DNA of 64,000 nt from Valencia hispanica (Eukaryota; Chordata; Actinopteri; Cyprinodontiformes; Valenciidae): assembly GCA_963556495.2 (NCBI GenBank), contig OY747710.1:5391001-5455000 (forward strand), in the 5' to 3' direction. A model generated the notes under the pieces. It searched no databases and was not told where the DNA came from. It saw only the letters and a program-made list of their open reading frames with translations. A program made the translations under genes and the position numbers. This document shows, in pieces, positions 1 through 10,611 of the stretch; position 1 is the stretch's first letter, and every line of letters starts with the position of its first letter.

Positions 1-299
1 ATTTTAATTTGAAACAGAAATGCAGCATGCCCAAAGACCTGCTTTGTTGGTACTTTAGAAACAGGGCTTTCATGTTTTGTATTTTTTTCCCCTCATAGTG
101 TTAACTTGGATCTTTTTTAATGTATTTGTAACTAAAATACTTAACATATTTAATTCCAAATTTCTTCATGAGTATATTTACTTCATATCTCACTGATAAA
201 ACTGCTCTAATACCAACATTTTCATTTCAGTGTTGCTATCACAATATTAAACAGATTCTCTCGGTAGTTTTCATGTGAAAGCGTATAAGCATTGAGCCA
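1..299. other. AT-rich DNA, no feature seen
   Basis: No ORF, repeat or RNA signature was recognised here. The sequence is AT-rich and looks like ordinary intergenic or intronic fish DNA. Confidence 0.5.
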
Positions 300-1345
300 T
301 GAAAAAGGTACTTTGTATTGATTGTATGTGATAGACCCACACAAAGTAGCTTTAGTTGTAAAGTAGATGGAAAAGTAAGAATAATTTTCCATTTTTTGTT
401 TCGAAGCAAAAATTAAGATTTTTATTTAGTGAAACTTCTAAATACAATTCAATGCAATTACAAGAAGAAGTCCAGTGGGTTAATCTCAATGACAAACAGT
501 TATGTCTATGAAGGCTTCTGAGGTTTATTAGGTCAGGAACAAAGTTTTAGAGAGGTTTGAAGCAGAGTTAGGTTATAAAAAACATCCTTACCTTTTCATA
601 CATCACACAGCACAGTTCTGTTAATCACCTCAAAATGAAAAGATTATGGCAGAACTGAAAACACACCAAGAAATGACCGTCCACCGAAACTGAAAGACTA
701 TTAAATCAGAGAAGCCGCAAGAAGCCCATAGTAACTCTGGATAGGCTGCAGAGGTCAGGATAACAATCATCTGGGCACTCTACAAATCTGGTCTTCGGGG
801 AGGAGTTGCCAGAAGAAACTCATCGGTGGATTAAAACCATAAGAAGTCCCATTTGAAATTTGACCCAAGCCATGTAGGAGGAACATGAGATACAGTATGT
901 GAATGGCTGTGATCTGGTCAGATAAGAACAAAGCTGAACTATTTGATCAACAGGGAAACTGGTTGCTATCATAGAAAACTGCTACCTAAATACTTCATTC
1001 CCATAGTGAAACATGGTAGTGGTAGCACCATCCTGTGGGCTGATTTTCCTCAGCTAGAACAGGAAACCTGGTCACAGTTTATGGGACCTTAATCCAATTA
1101 AAAATCTGCAACAAGACGTAAAAACTGATGTTCACTGACTGTCTAATGACTCAGATTTAGCTATGTTGCAGTAAAGAATTAGGAAATATTGCAAAAGAGT
1201 TGAGTCAGGGGGCTGAATACAAATGCACACCACACAGTTCAGATCATTTCTGGAGAAACTTAAAAAAAATCCTTCATGTCTTTAGGTTTAAAGGTTATGC
1301 ACGCCTTTGTTTTGGTCTGTGACATAAGGTCCTTCAAAATGTATT
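300..1345 (+). mobile_element. Decayed Tc1/mariner-like transposon relic
   Basis: This is an old, internally deleted Tc1-like element on the plus strand. Short blocks run in the same order as in the better-preserved copy at 48846-50438. They include a 'gaggtttgaagcagagttag' block near 553, a 'cgcaagaagcccatagtaac' block near 717, a 'cataagaagtcccatttgaa' block near 838 and a 'gggctgaatacaaatgcaca' block near 1210. The outer parts near 325-350 and 1295-1325 carry complementary 'tgatagaccc' and 'tttggtctgt' sequence, consistent with eroded terminal inverted repeats. The coding part is full of stops and gaps and cannot make a transposase. The ends are approximate. Confidence 0.7.
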
Positions 1346-2928
1346 GAACTGTTGGGAAGCAGCATAACAAAATGTGAGCGGTATGAATATTTATGTAAAG
1401 CACAGCACTTTAAATCTGGACCAGAATAGTTAGAATGACAGGTACTTTTGTTTGATTCCATCTTGTCTTCTCACAAGGTGAATGAAGCAGAATGCAGATT
1501 CACTCCATATGGACTGAGAGGGGAGATGTTTTTTCTCTTTCATCTCATGCATCCAGATGGCAGCTTCCTTTTGTGAAAGCAGAAATCCATCTGCTCTTGA
1601 CATTAATGTAAAACTGCTACAATCTGCCAACACTAAAAACAAAATCCTCCTCCTCAACTCTTAGGAATAAAGCAAGAAGACACTACATGTCACTTTTATT
1701 TCGGAGAAAATGACCACGCTGCTGCACTAGGATTACAAGATCTCGGTGTGCATATGTCTAAACAATCCAAAATTGCTGCACATTTTTTTGCCAGAGGCCT
1801 CCACAATATGAGGTATTATTACATGCAAATCACCCCTCTCTGGCTAGAGAGCAGGCTAATCAGTACTTTAATGGTGAGGTGGAAGGTTTTGGAAGAGTTT
1901 TATTTTGTTTCATGAAAAAGGTAACAAATGACCGGACTGGCAGATTCAGCCTAAAGCACATTAGAATCAGTAGAAGCATATTACTAAGGATGAAGCTCAC
2001 CTCATACGTCTCTTCATAGGAAAGTGGTGCAGCAGCACAGGTCAGCAAACCAATTAAAACCTTCCTTGTGAAATGTCTGTTCTTCACGGTTTTATATTGG
2101 CCTGCAAACAGTTTGCTTCCTGAATGTTTGATCTAACTGTGAACTGAGCACAAATCATTATCCTGTGCAGTCTGGATGGGGTTTTCTCATTTCACATGCA
2201 TGCTTAACTGACAGCCCATCTCCCCCCTCAGGTTAATAAGTCTGACATGATTAAATGGAGTCATACCTTGCTGCCTAAAACACAAATACCACAAGCTGTA
2301 CATGATCACCAGAATTTTGTAATAACATACAGAAAGCTTCATGAAAGCCTTGGAGTGTTTTTATACTTGAGTGAAGGATATCCTTCTCACTGCTTGTAGT
2401 TTAAATGTGTCTATTACCACAATCACATTTTAAAAAATAAAGTAATTTTTCTGTATTTATTGAGTCACGCTAGCAGGCATACCAACGCAGAGAGCCGAGA
2501 TGATTTGGTGTTTACACAGCAGTTAACCACTAGTCGCTTAACTCTAACAACTCTAACTTTCCAGGCTATGTTTCCTGGTTCAGCCATTGGAAAATAATTA
2601 AATAGTCTAATATTAATAATTTAGTAAATTATCTGTACATTACGATAAAGTCTTATTTTTCATTTTAGAAGGTCTTAAATAAATCTTGAAAATGTATTCA
2701 AATTGATTTTGAGATCCCTGCATATACCCTGTACACCTTAGTGCTCAAATATATGTGAAATGGGCTTCTTCTTTTCTTTCTTCTTCACCTTTTTAGTTCT
2801 GAACATCATCACTAGTAGGGCTGTTAAGGTCACATTAGTCACTGGCCAGTTCAGTTCGGATTTTACAGCTGAAGGAATTCAAACTGGAACACATAGATTT
2901 TCCCAAATACACACAGGGTCATATAAAC
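1346..2928. other. Non-coding stretch without a recognised gene
   Basis: Only short chance ORFs (75 aa or less) occur. The block at about 1690-1810 has a mixed, non-repetitive texture that could be conserved non-coding sequence. The rest is AT-rich. No splice-bounded exon was recognised. Confidence 0.4.
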
Positions 2929-4398
2929 AAACTCAGCAAAAAAAGAAATGTCCTCTGATTTTCAACTGTTTTTACTTTGAGTAAACTTAATGTGTGTAAA
3001 TATTTGTATGAACACTAAAAGATACACCATAAAAAACACCATAAGACATAAACTAAAAACGTTTCACAGACATGTGACTAACAGAAATAGAATAATGTGT
3101 CCTTGAATGAAGGGAGGCTCAAAATCAAAAGTACCAGTCAGTATCTGGTGTGGCCACCAGCTGCTTGAAGTACTGCAGTGCATCTCCTCCTCATGGACTG
3201 GACCAGATTTGTCAGTTCTTGCTGTGAGATGTTACCCCACTCTTCCACCAAGGCACTTGCAAGTTCCTGGACATTTCTGGGGGGAATGGCCCTAGCCCTC
3301 ACCCTGCGATCCAGACGTGCTCAATGGGATTGAGATCCGGGCTTTTCGCTGGCCATGGCAGAACACTGACATTGCTGTCATGCAGAAACTCACGCACAGA
3401 ACGAGCAGTATGGCTGGTGGCATTGTCCTGCTGGAGGATCATGTCCGGATGAGCCTGCATAAAGGGTACCACATGAGGGAGGAGGATGTCTTCCCTGTAC
3501 CGCAAGGTATTGAGATTGCCTGCAATGACAACAAGCTCAGTCCGATGGTGATGTGATATACCGCCCCAGACCATGACGGACCCCCCACCTCCAAATCCAT
3601 CCCGCTCCAGGGTACAGGCCTCGGTGTAACGCTCATTCCTTCGACGATAAATACGAATCTATCCATCACACCTGGTGAGACAACACCATGACTCATCAGT
3701 GAAGAGCACTTTTTGCCACTCCTGTCTGGTCCAGCGAAGGTGGGTTTGTGCCCATAGGCGGCGTTGTTGCTGGTGATGTCTGGTAAGGACCTGCCTTACA
3801 ACAGGCGTACAAGCCCTCAGTCCAGCCTCTCTCAGCCTATTGCGGACAGTCTGAGCACTGATGGAGGGATTGTGTGTTCCTGGTGTGACTCGGGCAGTTG
3901 TTGTGGCCATCCTGTACCTGTCACGCAGGTGTGATATTCGGATGTACCGATCCTGTGCAGGTGTTGTTACACGTGGTCTTCCACTGCGAGGATGATCAGC
4001 TGTCCTTCCTGTCTCCCTGTAGCGCTGTCTTAGGCGTCTCAGTGCGGACATTAGCCACATCAACAGTCCTCATGCCTCCCTGCAGCATGCCTGATGCACG
4101 TTCACGCAGATGAGCAGGGACCCTGGGCATCTTTGTTTGGGTGTTTTTCACAGTCGGTGGACAAGTCTCTCTAGTGTCCTGCGTTTTTAGAACTGTGACC
4201 TTAAATGCCTACTTTCTGTAAGCTGTTAAGGTCTTAACGACCATTCCACAGGTGCATGTTAATTAATTGATTATGGTTAATTGAAAACATTGTTTAAACC
4301 CTTTACAATGAAGATCTGTAAAGTTATTTGGATTTTTACGACATTATTGTTGAAATACACAGTCCTGAAAAAGGGACGTTTCTTTTTTTGCTGAGTTT
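2929..4398 (-). mobile_element. Tc1/mariner transposon with both terminal inverted repeats
   Basis: The left end 'aaactcagcaaaaaaagaaa' at 2929 is matched by its reverse complement at the right end, 'tttctttttttgctgagttt' at 4379-4398. The match continues inward (tgtcc and the complement of ggacg). The element is about 1.47 kb, normal for an autonomous Tc1-type element, and encloses one transposase gene on the minus strand. Clear ends and few coding lesions suggest it is younger than the relic at 300-1345 and belongs to a different family from the copy at 48846-50438. A clean TA target duplication is visible only on the right side. Confidence 0.88.
3138..4130 (-). pseudogene. Tc1-type transposase, disrupted (DD34E family)
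   Basis: This would encode a cut-and-paste transposase that binds the element's inverted repeats and inserts at TA. From ATG 4130 the first residues read MPRVPAHLRERASGML. The frame then shifts near 4060-4030. From there an HTH region containing RLRQRYRETGRTADHP and SGRPRVTT is open. The catalytic region follows: LFTDES (first Asp), LQQDNATSHTA (second Asp) and SPDLNPIEHVW (Glu). A single in-frame TAG at 3659-3661 splits the catalytic domain. A one-base loss after EHVW near 3310 shifts the C-terminal part, which remains readable to a TGA at 3138-3140. With two frameshifts and one stop it is inactive. The reading frames are seen directly; the family assignment is established knowledge. Confidence 0.88.
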
Positions 4399-4399
4399 A

Positions 4400-4849
4400 C
4401 ATACATACATGCTCAGTTCATAAATACATCTAACCTAATCCTTGATTAAATGTCCTTCAGCAAGATGCTCCACACATGTCACAGTTTGGGGTTGTTCTGG
4501 TTTGTATTTGATTATTTCCTTATTGTTTAGGTATCTTAGTTGTTATCTTGCTGTTTAAGTTTATAACTTTGTATTTTATTCCTCTCTCCTGCCCATTTTG
4601 GTTATGCCTGTATTTTCTTAGATTAGTATTTATTTTTCTCTCTGGCTTCTGTTCCCTCTATTTCCATCTATCTCTACTTTATCTTCCACCTTCCCTCAGT
4701 ATGCAGGGCTCCTCCCCTTCCCTGCTATTTCCCTACCCTGCCTCCTTTCTCTCAGGTGCCTCAACTTGCTTCTGAACTTACCTTCTGCCACGCCCCACTG
4801 AATCCTCTGTCAGTTTACCAGTTATTGTAGTTATTGTTACTGTAAGTTC
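4400..4849. other. Pyrimidine-rich non-coding stretch
   Basis: The plus strand is rich in T and C, with short ctct and ttcc runs. A similar strand-biased texture occurs at 59880-60310 and 52410-52680, so it may be part of an old non-autonomous repeat. No gene was recognised. Confidence 0.35.
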
Positions 4850-5440
4850 CCATGTGTATTTTTTTTTTTTCATTAAAAAAACGTTTTATTTGGTGTATGT
4901 TGTGTGGCGGTTTGGTTGTGTCTGGAGTGCTCATTGTGGGCTGGGGTGGGAATGGATGCGTTGCAGGGACACTGGGGGTTCATTGTTTGGTAGTAGCTGT
5001 CGGGTGGCTTGACGGGGGTCGGGTCCGGTGTCTCCACTTGATCACCTGTTCTGTATGTTTCATGCTTGGCAGGTTCATTGGTGGGTTTGAATGGCGTTGG
5101 TTAAATGCTTGGTCTTGATGCTCTGTGATGTGCAGGGTTGAGGTTCAGGAGCTGGTTGAGCTCGGTGCCCGGGTGCCGGCTGGTTTTGGCCTAGGGATGC
5201 CGTCTGACCGCTGTGGCTATTGGTGTGGTGCCCCTACATGGGGCGGGCGGAGGGGCATTGGGAAGTCGGCTGTGGGGGTCGGCCCTGGTTGGTGGTGGTA
5301 CATGTCGACCATGGGCTGGCCATGGCCTCTGCAGCATGGCAGCACCGGCGGGGGACCCCCGTCAGCCATTATCTGGTTAGTTCCCTGCTGGGGCGTGGGG
5401 CGCTCTTGAGTCTCCGGGTCCATGGCTTCATTTCATATCC
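4850..5440 (+). repeat. G-rich repeat, internal part of a retroelement-like family
   Basis: The plus strand becomes strongly G-rich and T-poor compared with the AT-rich flanks. From about 5095 to 5245 it matches the reverse complement of 56720-56840: 'aggagctggttgagctcggt' here corresponds to a gggagctggtacaacttggt-like stretch there, followed in both by a ctgtggctat / ctgcggctat block and a ggtg.ccc.atgtgggg block. The local ORFs (77-94 aa) are side effects of composition rather than proteins. In the 56-kb copy the same segment joins a poly(A)-ended 3' region, so this is probably a truncated internal piece of that element. Confidence 0.55.
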
Positions 5441-6280
5441 CAGATTGTCTTGACTTTGGAAGAATGCCAAAGTATTGATCTTGCAGTTTCCTAAAAATAA
5501 ATTGTTTATTTTATTATATACATTTTTGTGTTGTCTGAGAACAATTTTGTTGGAAAATTTACTGCAAGTACAATTTGATTTTCAATTCAATTCAGTTTAT
5601 TTATATAGCGCAAATTCACAACAGATGTCATCTCAAGGCACTTAAGAAGTCATTTCAATACATTTATACAAACATTCCAATCAGTTAAAAAGTTTCCTAT
5701 TTAAAGAATCCCAGCAGATTGCGTCAGTCATTGGCGTGAGGTTGGGCCCCGTTGATGCAGACTTTCCAACCACAGCAATCCTTCAGCAATCCCTCATACT
5801 GAGCAAGCATGTAGCGACGGTTAAACTCCCCTTTAACAGGAAGAAACCTCCAACAGAACCAGGCTCAGTAGGAGCGGCCATCTGCCACGACCGTCTGGGG
5901 GTTTGAGAAGACAGAGCAGAAACACAGAAGGAACAGAAGATCTGATATAAGAGAACTTTCTATGTTACAGAAAGTAAAAAGTTGATAACAGGACACAGTG
6001 GATGTTCAGTTACTGGGAGGATCATCCCAGTCGATGCCCCCCGTCCAACAGGGCATTGCAGCCAAGCAGGATACCAGACCAGGTATATCTTCTATGGAGA
6101 GAAAAACACTGAGAGAAAACAAAGTTAACAGTCGAAATAGCAGAATGTACTGTAATACAACTGGACAGTAGTAGGAGAAAAGGAAGTAGCAAAGTGAAGA
6201 AAATTGGTAAGTCTGTCCTCCAGCAGTCTAAGCCTATAGCAGCATAACTACAGAGATAGCTCAGGATGACCTTAGCCACT

Positions 6281-7322
6281 CTAACTATAAGCTTTATCAA
6301 AAAGGAAAGTTTTAAGCCTGGCCTTAAAAGTAGACAGAGTGTCTGCCTCACGGACTAAAGCTGGGAGCTGGTTCCACAGGAGAGGAGCCTGATAACTAAA
6401 AGATCTGCCTCCCATTCTACTTTTAGAAATCCTAGGAACTACAAGTAAACCTGCAGTCTGAGAGCGAAGTGCTCTGTTAGGAACATATGGAACAATTAGA
6501 TCTCTGATGTATGATGGAGCTTGATTATTAATGGCTTTGTATGTAAGAAGGATCTTAGATTCTATTCTGGATTTAACAGGGAGCCAATGAAGGGAAGCTA
6601 AAACAGGAGAAATGTGATCTCTCTTTTTAATACTTATCAGAACTCTTGCTGCCGCATTTTGGGTCAACTGAAGGCTTTTCTGTCAGGGATGTGTGTGAAG
6701 TATGGACCCAAACGCAGACGCTGAAGGAAGTGGAGGATGTTTATTAAAGGTGGAGGTGATGAAGAGGACGACGACAGGAACGGAGAGACTGTACATCGGG
6801 CAGGAACGAGACAGCAGGGAAGGCACACAAGACATCAATAGTAGTTAATGATCCGGCACTGAGTGGAGAGAAGTGATTGGTTTTAAAGGCAGGAGGTGAG
6901 TAGGATCAGGTGTGAATGATTGGAGAGACAGGTGAGGACAATGAGTGAATAGGGCAGCGTGACATTTTAATAGCATTTTGTGGACTACCTGATAGTAAAG
7001 AATTACAGTAGTCCAGCCTTGAGGTAACAAATGCATGGACTAGTTTCTCAGCATCACTCCTGGACAGGATGTTTCTAATTTTAGCAATATTCCGGAGGTG
7101 AAAGAAGGAAATCCTAGAAACCTGTTTAATATGTGATTTAAATGTCAAGTCTTGGTCAAAAATAACGCCAAGGTTCTTTACGTTATTACTGGGGGCCAAT
7201 TTAATGCCATCCAGATGAAGTGATTGACTAATCAGTTTCTGTTTTAGAACTTCTGGTCCAAAGACGGAAACTTCTGTCTTGTCAGAATTTAAAAGCAAAA
7301 AGTTTAGATTCATCCATGTTTT
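6281..7322 (-). pseudogene. L2 LINE ORF2 C-terminal fragment, interrupted
   Basis: Two open pieces remain. 6969-7313 encodes the end of the reverse-transcriptase domain (LLNSDKTEVSVFGPE, VKNLGVIFDQDLTFKSHI, HAFVTSRLDYCNSLLSG). 6281-6667 encodes the C-terminal region (NAAARVLISIKKRDHISPVL, SLHWLPVKSRI, LLWNQLPALVREADTLSTFK, ending FLFDKAYS). They belonged to one frame before the insertion between them. The endonuclease and the YADD catalytic part are missing through 5' truncation, so no active enzyme is encoded. One in-frame codon-scale loss is seen in the KILL..TYKA region compared with the 20-kb copy. Confidence 0.88.
6680..6964. mobile_element. Short non-autonomous element inserted in L2
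   Basis: The L2 sequence reads without a break in the copy at about 20580 (aaggctttt then aatggcatttt). Here 285 bases separate 'aaggctttt' (6671-6679) from 'ttttaatagcatttt' (6965 on). The inserted segment begins ctgtca and ends tgaca, giving short complementary ends, and is flanked by TTTT on both sides, which may be a 4-bp target duplication. It has no coding capacity. It could be a deletion derivative of a DNA transposon; the superfamily is not clear. Confidence 0.72.
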
Positions 7323-7339
7323 TATGTCTTCCAGACATT

Positions 7340-9184
7340 TTAAATGTCATTACACGGAACAAATTTTTTTTCACTTTCACCTGAAAATGAACCGAACCGT
7401 GAAATTTAAACCAAGGTACATACCAAAGTTACAACCCTATTAACCACTGCACCAGCACACAGCCCCACCAGTATTCAGACCTGGCTTTTCAGCATTCTTT
7501 ACAAACTTACTATATGATTCATATCAGGACTGTTTCAGCAGCTTTAACTAAAAGAAGCCTATGAGGTACCTGTTTTGAGGTTTGTTTAGAACAATTGTCT
7601 CAAACAAGGTATATGTAGGTGACTTCATACTGATTTTGGAGCAGGTATATAAGCCACTCAATTCGTTATGATTTAAAACTTGCTCCACAGACAGACAGAC
7701 GGAAAGAGTGTGAGCAGTTTCCAGTTCATGGCAGAATAACGCTTTGGCTTTTTGGGGGGGCTTCCTAAACATCTAGCCAAAAAGACATTAGTTTCGATAA
7801 CCATGGTTGTAAAATTAGTATTATGCCTATAAAATGTTGTTGGACCCAAGTGCAAGCAGTGGATGAGCAGAAATACAGTGCATTGGACAATTTATTAAAG
7901 AAAAGAGAATTTTTTTAAACAGCAGGATGCATAAAGGTTAATGATAAGCTGCAAACTTGTGAGATGGGGGTGATGAAGGATCTGGCAAAGACTGATAGAA
8001 ACCAGAAAACATGTGTACATAAGGAGGAAGACAAAAGTAGTACGAGGAACAGGTGAGAATAATTAATCGAATGGGGATTAGCTGAGGCGAAACAAAGACT
8101 GGGATACTGACGCTAGAAAGGACAAAATATGTAGGTTTAAAGGGGAACACAGGGAGCTGGGAAACGATGATAGGATGAAGGACAAACGAATCTGCTATGT
8201 AAAAGCTAAAACCCAAAGTGCCTCAGGAAACTCAGTCTTGTTGATCAAGACATGTAGGTATAAAATAAGCCCAAAATTTAGGTTTAGTATATAATTGTGG
8301 TGGTTTAGCAACAGTGCTAAAACAACAGCTCAAAAATAGATGCAATATACAGATGCTCTACTTGTTTACTCAATCGGGGACCAGTGTTGGTTCTTGACCT
8401 ATTTAAATCACTTGGTGTCACTATAGTCTCATATTTATATGCATTGGACAATGTGACATTTTGTCAGCAGCAAAAGAAGGCAAAGCGGTGCTTCTGGTTA
8501 TCTCGAACTGGGAGATATCGAAACTGTCAGAAATTGCCAGCATCTTCCTCCTTCAGAACAACTCGAGTGATGTGCTTCTTGCATTGATGGTTGGGACGAT
8601 TTGATTTGAACAAGGCAGAAATTACTGTTCCCCGCCTCAGCCTTGATCTTTCTGTTCCATGATCCAAGCCGACATTCTGAACTTCAGCCCAGTCAAGAAA
8701 TGTGACGTTTCTGTCAGTGGAAAAGCAGACTAAAGCACAAACTCTGTACATCAAAATGCTAAACCCCATACTGTTATTTTGAATTTCCTCATCCCCTGCC
8801 ACGCTCTCACTGATTCTCTTTCACTCGATGGGTTGATTTCAGTTCTTCATGAAAGGTAAAACATGGAAGTTACTTATTTCTAGCTTTACAGAGATGTTGT
8901 GAGACAGATTTAAGAGTATTCATTCCAGCATTACAGCAGCATAATCACTAATAGACGTTTTGTGTATGAATATTTTTAGAGGATACAAAAACTTCCATCC
9001 ATCTGTCTATCCATCCATCATACCTTTTAAATTTTGTTCATAGTCAAGTCGTCCATTTTACTTTAGGGGTATCCGAGTAATGAGGGCTTCATGTATATGC
9101 CCTCCACATTGTTAATACTTTTATATATTGAAAAAAGCATGTTTCATTTTCCTTTCACTTCACAATTCTGAGCATTTTCTTGGT
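7340..9184. other. Non-coding stretch with a possible non-autonomous element
   Basis: No gene is recognised. At about 7830-8230 the phrasing (ttggacccaagtgcaagcag, then purine-rich gagaataattaatcgaatgg and gggaacacagggagctggga) resembles common fish non-autonomous elements, but ends were not found. The block at 7345-7440 (aaccgaaccgtgaaatttaa) also resembles an eroded MITE. Short ORFs up to 92 aa look like chance. Confidence 0.35.
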
Positions 9185-9245
9185 CTATTCCATAAAATCC
9201 CAATAAAAGACATTGAAGTTTGTGGTTGTGTAAATGAGTCCCACT
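9185..9245. repeat. Solo Tc1-like terminal inverted repeat remnant
   Basis: 'ccataaaatcccaataaaag' followed by acattgaagtttgtggttgt matches the usual inner terminal repeat of a fish Tc1 family whose relics also flank 300-1345 and 25140-25270. No transposase remains nearby. Confidence 0.45.
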
Positions 9246-9689
9246 GGGGTTTTATCTACTTAGGATAGAGATGTACAGATATTTTGCCACAGGGGCCAAA
9301 AACTGTCAAATTAGAAGCCATCTTTAAAAAACTCTAAAACAATCTTATTCTAACATTTTTCGTTTCTATTGCAATAAACGAAATACACAATATTTTAATG
9401 AAACTAAAAAAGCGGTCTGATTTCTCTATAACCTGTAAATCATTAAAGATGTAAAACAAAAATGATCTAGCATACTGTATGTATTCTCAGAAAAAAGAAC
9501 AGGATACGGATCCCTCACTCTTCAAAAACTCTTGCTTTACAGCAATGTTTAATAGGCGGGTGCGTCCATATCTGCTTTTGAATGACAATCACTGGACATT
9601 TGTGGTTTTATTTACTATAAAAATTTTAAAAAGCATAAAATTAGTTTAATAAATGATGAAAAGTTTGCGGTTTGCATTTATCTTTTTTG
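9246..9689. other. AT-rich DNA, no feature seen
   Basis: No ORF, repeat boundary or RNA signature was recognised in this AT-rich stretch. Confidence 0.45.
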
Positions 9690-10490
9690 AAAGGGCTGGC
9701 CTCAGTGAAAGTTGTGCTCCTGAATCAGCCGCCTGGACTGGGAAAACAAATTAGTGCCATTCTCAACATTTCGAGGGCCAAAAATGGCCCCCATTCCACA
9801 GGCATTTGGTCACACTACATGAGAGGGAATTTTTGGCATGGACCTCAGAGGACTTTACAAGTACATGAAGAGAAGATGGGAAAGGGGGCTGAACCTAACT
9901 TTGACCGAGAAAAATCTTCCCACCTTTTGTGTTGGACCAGCAAATACGCCCCACCACCTTTAGATGTGGTGAAGCAGTTTGATCAACTTGAATCACAGAG
10001 AGAGAACCCAGCAGTTATTGCTTTGTGAGGGACAGTGGGGGACACCTCTCTGTCTGTGCAACAAAGAGCATTACAGTCCATTGCAATGACCCTTACTGTG
10101 AGGCCGTCCAGTTTATTTTTCAATGATTGTGCGATGAAGAGCAGGATACCGGTATGTTCTGGATGCCAGTGCATTCCCCTCTGTGTTTTCTTTGTTCAGC
10201 ATATCAGGCTTGCCTGGCATCTATTATCCTTACCAGGTGTGCAGAGTAATTCTCCCAGCCACAAAAGAGCAGGTGGATATAAAGAGCACAAAAACCTGCT
10301 TTTTGAAGCTACTGAGTGTAGAAAATGCGATCAGAGCAACACAAAATTGCCCCCAGCTACAGAAAAACTTCAGTCAAAATACATAAATAGGAACACCTTG
10401 TTTTGTAACATTACCAGTAACTTTGTCTGGAATAGAAGCATCTCTCTGCACTTCTACTCCACCACCAGTGAAACATAAATATTAGTTCGA
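9690..10490. other. Candidate conserved non-coding block
   Basis: The block differs from its AT-rich, decayed surroundings. It is mixed in composition, non-repetitive and has no transposon motif. Chance-length ORFs (118 and 147 aa, plus strand) overlap it, but their translations show no recognisable domain and they start inside the sequence without a clear exon boundary. Homeobox-like sites (attag, tgatcaa, aattag) are frequent. I read it as a possible conserved regulatory element or, less likely, an exon. Confidence 0.35.
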
Positions 10491-10611
10491 CTAAAGGATC
10501 CGAACAGGTAATGTTTATGTATTAGTTTGTGACTGATCCATCTGCATATAAGCTTCTATGGGTAAAAGATTATAATGATGTCAGATATAGGGTGCTGTTT
10601 GAAAAGTTCAG

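Larger units (their letters stand above)
5582..7339 (-). mobile_element. L2-type LINE, 5'-truncated copy, minus strand
   Basis: Non-LTR retrotransposon fragment. Its 3' end is at 5582, where the plus strand reads 'ttcaattcaattcagtttat', the complement of the usual fish L2 terminus. The 3' UTR (5600-6270) and the C-terminal coding part run upward to a 5' truncation at about 7337, where similarity to the copy at 19689-23470 stops abruptly after 'tttttatgtcttccagacat'. A foreign 285-bp segment interrupts it at 6680-6964. Compared with the 20-kb copy it keeps about 200 bases around 6137-6335 that the other copy has lost, so it shows the true C-terminal end of the ORF. Confidence 0.9.

Noticed and set aside
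9672..10478. 118-aa and 147-aa plus-strand ORFs
   Set aside because: Two overlapping frames of similar length, neither with a domain or splice logic. The underlying block is better explained as possible non-coding conserved sequence.
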